The position numbers and the translations under genes were made by a program. Of a stretch of 26,536 nt of DNA, positions 21,974-26,536 are shown one piece after another (position 1 is the first letter of the stretch; each line of letters begins with the position of its first letter). Source of the DNA: a virus; the IMG/VR virus record IMGVR_UViG_3300027973_000194, positions 1-26,536 of that record; one strand, written 5' to 3'. The notes under the pieces are model-generated. The model ran no database searches. It was not told where the DNA came from and saw only the letters and a program-made list of their open reading frames with translations.

Positions 21974-24502
21974 TTTATCATATTTGTTTTTGTTTTCCTT
22001 AGCTATCTTTAAAGCAGTCTCTGCTTTCATCTTTTCAATTTCTCTTTTGTCTCGTAGTTCTTTTTCTTTTAAGTTAAGTTTTTCTCTTTCTATTTGGGTT
22101 TTACGTTGATCCATTTCTACTTTTAATTGTGAGTCTCTTTCTTTTTGAATTTGTTCATATGTTTGCTTTTGTTGTTGTAAAGCAATTTTACTTTGTTCCA
22201 TCATATCAGGAATCATATTATCATTAAGATCTTGATCTTGTAAATAGCTCATACCTCTAATAGTTTCCAATTGAATCTTATTTTCTCTATCCAATTGTCT
22301 ATTAACGTCTTCTCTATTTAGTTTTTCCATTTCAAGCTCTAATTCTTGTGCTTTCATTTTAAGTGCTTCAGCTGCCATTCTTTCTTGAGATTCTTGCTGC
22401 ATTTGCTGCATTTGTTGTTGCTCTTGGGTAATCTTATCTTGAGCTTCTTCCAAGTATCTAGCAAGACTAGATATACTATCTTTCTTATAGATCTCAATAA
22501 TATCTCTAAACTTAATCTGACCAGTCTGCATACCTGCGTGTGCAAGTTGGTTAAGAGCCTGCATAAGTTCTTGAGTATTAGGACCATCATCAATATGAAT
22601 ATCATACTGTGATTCTGCAAACTCATCATAATAGCTTACTACTTCTGAGCCCATATCATCAAGAACAGCTTGTACTTTATGCGGATTATTTTTCCATACA
22701 TACTTAGCAACCTCCAATAATCTTTCCATACAATCTCTCTTAAATGAATTATGTAGAGAGAAATACTTTTCAGTCATAGAGTTAGATGCTGACCATCCCA
22801 TATTAGATGTGCCTACATTGGCATCACCTTTAACGTCACCTTGTCTGTATTCATTAACACCTGAAATTAAATCAAGCTGCTGTTTTACAAATGATAGCAA
22901 CTGTACATGCTGATTAATGTAATTACCCATCTCAAGATTAATACCTGTTGCAGCTAACTGATTATATGTACCTGCTGATTTACCCTGTAATGGTCCTTTA
23001 AGTACCTCATTAGTAGGATCCATAAACATTACATTGGTAGCTTCAGCATACTGTAACCATTTCAAAGGATCCCATTCTGAAGGAATCATACTAGTATTAA
23101 TTGCTAGCATTGGACCTTTATATTTAGAAATAGCTAGGTTTAATCTATGAAAGAAAATATCATACAAATAATCCATAGGTTTCATAACATCCATAAATGA
23201 CATTACTCTTGAATTATTAGTATTACAGTAAATACCTACATAAGGTGGTTTACTTTCTGATAGATTAGACATACTTCTTGATTGGTATGGAATAGGTCTA
23301 ATCTTAACATAAATATCATTAGCTACTTTAGTACCTTCCCACCACTCATTAATCCATAACCACTCTACAGTCTCACCTGCATCTTTATCAATCTTGTAGT
23401 ATTCATCTACAACCTTTTCTTGTGGACTACCATACTCATCATAATAACTTACTTTACCAATCTTTCTTCTAGATCTCCAGCAAACCCTCATTACCCTAAC
23501 ATTACCCCTTTGGTCATAAGCACCACCAAAGTAATGTGTAGCAATTTGGTTAGGTACAAACAACTCACCTGCTGTATATCCAAATCTTTCTTCAACAGTA
23601 ATATCTCTGTTATAAGCCATTTGAATACCACCAGTTCTCATTGAATTATACTCCTTACTTTGCTCAAGATTTGAGATCTGATCTTTAGTTAATTCTAAGT
23701 GGAATGCATCCACAACTTGACCTACTGACATCATTGTATATTCTACAATCCAGTCTGCATCTTCAAGTTTATAAGTTTCAGGTGATTGAATAGTAAATAA
23801 ATATAAAGGATTTACTTTTCTAAATACAATATCATTTCCAAGCTCTTCAATACATACAACTTCCTCACCTGAAATCAAGAAGTCTTCCCAACATCTTAGG
23901 AAAACATCTGGAACTTTTAATTTTTTATACTCATACTTAAGTATTTTGTTAGCAGTTATTTCTTTCAAATCCTGGTAACTGTACTTTAAATATTTATCAT
24001 ACTTAGCCAACTCTTTTTGCATCTCTTCTTCCATTACTTGAGGATCAACCTCTTGTCCTTGAAAAAAAGCTTGTAGCTTTTGTTCTGCCATTGATACCAA
24101 TTTTTGGTACCACATTTCTTTAATATCTTCCTCTTTGGAAGAAATTCCCATTTGGTCAGATGATGAAATATATGCCTTGAAAGGATATCTTGTTAACCTC
24201 TTAGCTTCTTCACCTACCAAAGTATTTATCTTTGAGTTACCTAGACCTATATGCTGTATATTCTTAGGGAAAGATGAGAACTCAATTCCATATGGTTCAC
24301 ATATAGACTCTAAATCTTTATCTGTTAGCATGTTATTTCTCAATCTATAGTTAACCTTCTTATTATAAAAGGTTTGTCTAACTACAGATGAATCAAACAT
24401 TAAAACATTTTCACCAGCATCAATACATTTTTTAGCCCACTCCAGATTCTTTTTATCATCTGATAGTGTTTGCCTTGGTACTTGTATTACTAAATTATTC
24501 AT
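21968..24502 (-). CDS. Portal protein (crAss-like)
   Basis: This 844-aa protein lies directly after the terminase gene, with a length typical of the crAss-like portal. The N-terminal part has 'GLGNSKINTLVGEEAKRLTR', then a helical stem region, 'KVPDVFLRCWEDFLISGEEV' and 'VFRKVNPLYLFTIQSPETYK', which fit the portal clip and wing domains. Later come 'SRVMSFMDVMKPMDYLYDIF', 'LLSFVKQQLDLISGVNEYRQ' and 'GWSASNSMTEKYFSLHNSFK', the stretch expected in portal crown-side helices. The last 170 residues are a long Q/E/K coiled coil. Portals form a dodecameric ring through which DNA is packaged. The box TAACTTTG ends five bases before the start codon, so the transcript may have almost no leader. Confidence 0.82.
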   Translation of the reverse strand: MNNLVIQVPRQTLSDDKKNLEWAKKCIDAGENVLMFDSSVVRQTFYNKKVNYRLRNNMLTDKDLESICEPYGIEFSSFPKNIQHIGLGNSKINTLVGEEAKRLTRYPFKAYISSSDQMGISSKEEDIKEMWYQKLVSMAEQKLQAFFQGQEVDPQVMEEEMQKELAKYDKYLKYSYQDLKEITANKILKYEYKKLKVPDVFLRCWEDFLISGEEVVCIEELGNDIVFRKVNPLYLFTIQSPETYKLEDADWIVEYTMMSVGQVVDAFHLELTKDQISNLEQSKEYNSMRTGGIQMAYNRDITVEERFGYTAGELFVPNQIATHYFGGAYDQRGNVRVMRVCWRSRRKIGKVSYYDEYGSPQEKVVDEYYKIDKDAGETVEWLWINEWWEGTKVANDIYVKIRPIPYQSRSMSNLSESKPPYVGIYCNTNNSRVMSFMDVMKPMDYLYDIFFHRLNLAISKYKGPMLAINTSMIPSEWDPLKWLQYAEATNVMFMDPTNEVLKGPLQGKSAGTYNQLAATGINLEMGNYINQHVQLLSFVKQQLDLISGVNEYRQGDVKGDANVGTSNMGWSASNSMTEKYFSLHNSFKRDCMERLLEVAKYVWKNNPHKVQAVLDDMGSEVVSYYDEFAESQYDIHIDDGPNTQELMQALNQLAHAGMQTGQIKFRDIIEIYKKDSISSLARYLEEAQDKITQEQQQMQQMQQESQERMAAEALKMKAQELELEMEKLNREDVNRQLDRENKIQLETIRGMSYLQDQDLNDNMIPDMMEQSKIALQQQKQTYEQIQKERDSQLKVEMDQRKTQIEREKLNLKEKELRDKREIEKMKAETALKIAKENKNKYDKK

Positions 24503-24507
24503 TTTTA

Positions 24508-24515
24508 CAAAGTTA
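24508..24515 (-). promoter_or_regulatory. Bacteroidota -7-like box TAACTTTG before the portal gene
   Basis: Minus-strand TAACTTTG plus TAAAA ends right at the portal ATG (24502). The 13-base string is identical to that before the 319-aa gene. If it is a true -7 box, transcription would start at or near the A of the ATG. Confidence 0.45.
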
Positions 24516-24516
24516 G

Positions 24517-26535
24517 TTATCTACGGAACATATTATTAAAATACAAGGCATTATCTTTATAGCTATTTACTTCCTCAAAAGTATCATAGCTATCCTTTAA
24601 AAACCCCTTTTCTTTAAAAAAAGGAGACTCTAAAAAGGATTTAGTTTTAACCTCTTCTCTTTTAATAATTTCCCTGTTTAAAGTTACATCTAAAATCAAT
24701 GCAGCAATCAAGGATGATACTCTATCAAAGTTACCATCTTTATTCCATTTAATCAACTCTTGAATTAAGCCTGTAGAGCGTATTCTCATTACATTTAATA
24801 TCTCAGAGTTAGGTTCAATTGGTTCCAATAACCACTCTCTAATCAATTCTCTACCCCAAGTATTTGTCCTTTCAGTTGCCTTAAAACCATAAGATGTATT
24901 CAAGTTAGGTTTCCACTCAATCTTATCCCTAAGTTGTAATGGAGTTTCTGATAACATATGCAAAGCCTTCTTGTGCTCCATGTATGTAACAAATCCTAAC
25001 TTATTAATTTCCGGGAATCCCATAGCATTATAATACACAATTAGCTTCCTACAATTTTCATAGAAATCTTTAGCTAATTGAGGTCTTCCTGTGTACTCAG
25101 CTACTATTCTCCTACTAAACCTATCATACACAAAAGCACAACCTGCTGAATCTGTGGTAGAATAATCATCATCATAAGGGTCAATAGATACTATATACCT
25201 TCTAGGAAATACTTTACCATCATTATCTTTTTGAGGCTGTTCAAATATCTCTATACAACCTGTGATATCATCATCTGGTCTTTTCTTTAATGGATAATCT
25301 CTTAAAGGTATTACGTTATCTTGTGAAGTAAATCTTAATTCACCTTCTTCATTAACAGCTAGATTACCAATCCAGCTAGATTCTGCATATTTCTGAGGAT
25401 TACTTTTTAATTCAGCTAATCTCTCATTAAGTAACATAGTAGGAAACATATTTCCTGATGTTACCAAGAATGCTTCTGATGGTGTTATTGGATACTGTGT
25501 AACAGCATCTCTAAATGCTGATGGATTACCTTTTTTAGTCTCTCTAAATGCTAGAATAGACTTCATTGCAGCAATCTCATTAGAGTTACCTTCATCATCT
25601 ACTAGCTTAGCAGTTTCTTTAGTTTCCTTATCAGTATACACACCAAACCTCTGTCTTGTAGCAGGTAAAAACCAACCACATTGTTGATTACCCTTATCTG
25701 ATTCCCAATCATTAGTAAATGCTAGTAGGTTAAATCTCTCTGGATCATAGTACATTTCAGAAAATGCTGCTGTACCACCACCCATATCACCACCAGTACC
25801 ATAAATAATAGGCATACCAATCATATCTTCACCATCTTTCCAACAAGGTTCAGATATATTGTAAGATTCAATAATATTACTAAAGATACCAGCTTCCTCA
25901 AATAGGAATATAGAGCTTGATAGACCAGCAGATGCAAATGAGTTATCCTTAAATGTAATCTTCTTTATCTGTGATTGGTAACCAACCCAAATATCCCTAC
26001 CATCTTCCATCTTTTTAAGATGTCTAGCCTTTACAAAGTCCTGAGTATTAGGGTTTCTAGGCTTATACCATACAGTAGCTTGATCTAGAAAGTTCAAATT
26101 ATTTAGAGTCATTGCCATTGTATTATCAGAATACTTATTCTCATAAGCTGATATGATACATTTAGCATCTCTATAGAAATTATATTCATGTGTAACTAAA
26201 GCAGCATTTTTGTAAGAGAAACCAGTTCTTCTTGGCTTAACCATTATAAACCCTTTCTTTTCTTTTCTAGCTTTCTCAATTAAAGTAAAGAACTCTAAGT
26301 CAACATCAGTAAACCTAGGGAAACCTTGGGTTTTTCTACCTGTTTTCTCATCCTTCAAATCCATTCTTGTATAGTTTAGATAGAAGTAATAAGTCCCTGG
26401 TATAGTTAAGTTACCAATAGTAACCCCTTCCATACACTTTCTCTGCTCTTCTTTCCAGAATTCATTATACTGATGAGTACCAATCAAAGCATTAGTGTAT
26501 GCTCCTGTGATCTCATAGTTAATTCTTGCTTCTAG
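24517..26535 (-). CDS. terL: Terminase large subunit (5' end off the window)
   Basis: The frame is open to the right edge: before the TTG at 26487, where a start might be placed, it reads LEARINYEITGAYTNA in frame with no stop, so the true start lies beyond the window. Counting from that TTG, the ATPase part has a variant Walker A 'KPRRTGFS' (84-91), Walker B 'IFLFEEAG' (193-200) with two acidic residues, and a coupling motif 'IYGTGGD' (228-234). The nuclease part begins at 'YIVSIDPYDDD' (431-441, catalytic Asp436) and has 'GNFDRVSSLIAALI' (586-599, Asp588). It cuts and pumps DNA into the capsid through the portal. Order and motifs fit crAss-like terminases. Expected to act with a small subunit not seen here. 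Confidence 0.92.
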   Translation of the reverse strand, partial: LEARINYEITGAYTNALIGTHQYNEFWKEEQRKCMEGVTIGNLTIPGTYYFYLNYTRMDLKDEKTGRKTQGFPRFTDVDLEFFTLIEKARKEKKGFIMVKPRRTGFSYKNAALVTHEYNFYRDAKCIISAYENKYSDNTMAMTLNNLNFLDQATVWYKPRNPNTQDFVKARHLKKMEDGRDIWVGYQSQIKKITFKDNSFASAGLSSSIFLFEEAGIFSNIIESYNISEPCWKDGEDMIGMPIIYGTGGDMGGGTAAFSEMYYDPERFNLLAFTNDWESDKGNQQCGWFLPATRQRFGVYTDKETKETAKLVDDEGNSNEIAAMKSILAFRETKKGNPSAFRDAVTQYPITPSEAFLVTSGNMFPTMLLNERLAELKSNPQKYAESSWIGNLAVNEEGELRFTSQDNVIPLRDYPLKKRPDDDITGCIEIFEQPQKDNDGKVFPRRYIVSIDPYDDDYSTTDSAGCAFVYDRFSRRIVAEYTGRPQLAKDFYENCRKLIVYYNAMGFPEINKLGFVTYMEHKKALHMLSETPLQLRDKIEWKPNLNTSYGFKATERTNTWGRELIREWLLEPIEPNSEILNVMRIRSTGLIQELIKWNKDGNFDRVSSLIAALILDVTLNREIIKREEVKTKSFLESPFFKEKGFLKDSYDTFEEVNSYKDNALYFNNMFRR

Positions 26536-26536
26536 A

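Noticed and set aside
22354-22629. Second minus-strand frame inside the portal gene
   Set aside because: It is embedded in the coiled-coil coding part of the portal; no start context or motifs support it.
26487-26487. TTG at 26487 as start of the terminase
   Set aside because: The frame is open upstream to the window edge with sensible residues; it is not preceded by a leader, so the gene is simply cut by the window.
1-26536. Stop-codon reassignment as found in some crAss-like phages
   Set aside because: Genes end with TAA, TAG and TGA in tightly packed positions and long frames are intact under the standard code.
1-26536. tRNA genes, CRISPR arrays, insertion sequences or integrase
   Set aside because: Almost all DNA is coding; no gap exceeds about 95 bases and no cloverleaf, spaced repeats or transposase motifs were seen.

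Overview
The window reads as the late structural and lysis region of a tailed double-stranded DNA phage of the crAss-like group (Crassvirales) or a close relative. Its host was probably a Bacteroidota bacterium with a type IX secretion system, such as a Flavobacteriia member. The grounds are: every convincing gene lies on the minus strand, packed with short gaps or ATGA-type overlaps; the DNA is AT-rich; starts are preceded by A-rich leaders rather than clear Shine-Dalgarno sites; and gene order and protein sizes match the crAss-like head module (terminase, ~840-aa portal, acidic scaffold-like protein, ~500-aa capsid protein, then connector and tail genes). Promoter-like boxes fit the Bacteroidota TAnnTTTG pattern. 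TAA, TAG and TGA all serve as stops, so no stop reassignment is apparent.

The order of transcription is right to left. (1) 26536-19209: large terminase (5' end off the window), portal, scaffold-like protein and major capsid protein, the last followed by a hairpin terminator. (2) 19135-16040: a 319-aa unknown, a connector-like 257-aa protein and an abundant-looking 438-aa virion protein, followed by a second strong terminator. (3) 15946-8056: appendage and fibre genes, including two with short collagen-like triplets, a 757-aa mosaic tail fibre, an unlisted 52-aa gene and a 612-aa beta-rich protein. (4) 8053-5522: four consecutive genes with signal peptides. One carries a complete type B type IX sorting domain, and another carries an adhesin module of the kind found in flavobacterial cell-surface proteins. 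(5) 5513-3887: a lysis cassette of two small membrane proteins, an M15 peptidase and a spanin-like membrane protein. (6) 3894-1: tail/neck genes, including a small protein with an IHF/HU-like segment, a ring/adaptor candidate and the N-terminal 455 residues of a large stabilisation/muzzle-type protein running off the left edge.

The most striking content is block 4. A virulent-type phage encodes proteins that appear designed for secretion, and probably surface display, by the host's own type IX system, placed between receptor-binding candidates and the lysis genes. In cellular genomes these modules normally sit in one long polypeptide; here they are split over adjacent genes, each with its own signal peptide. 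I could not run homology searches. Family calls come from motifs, size and order, and several structural genes stay without a definite function.
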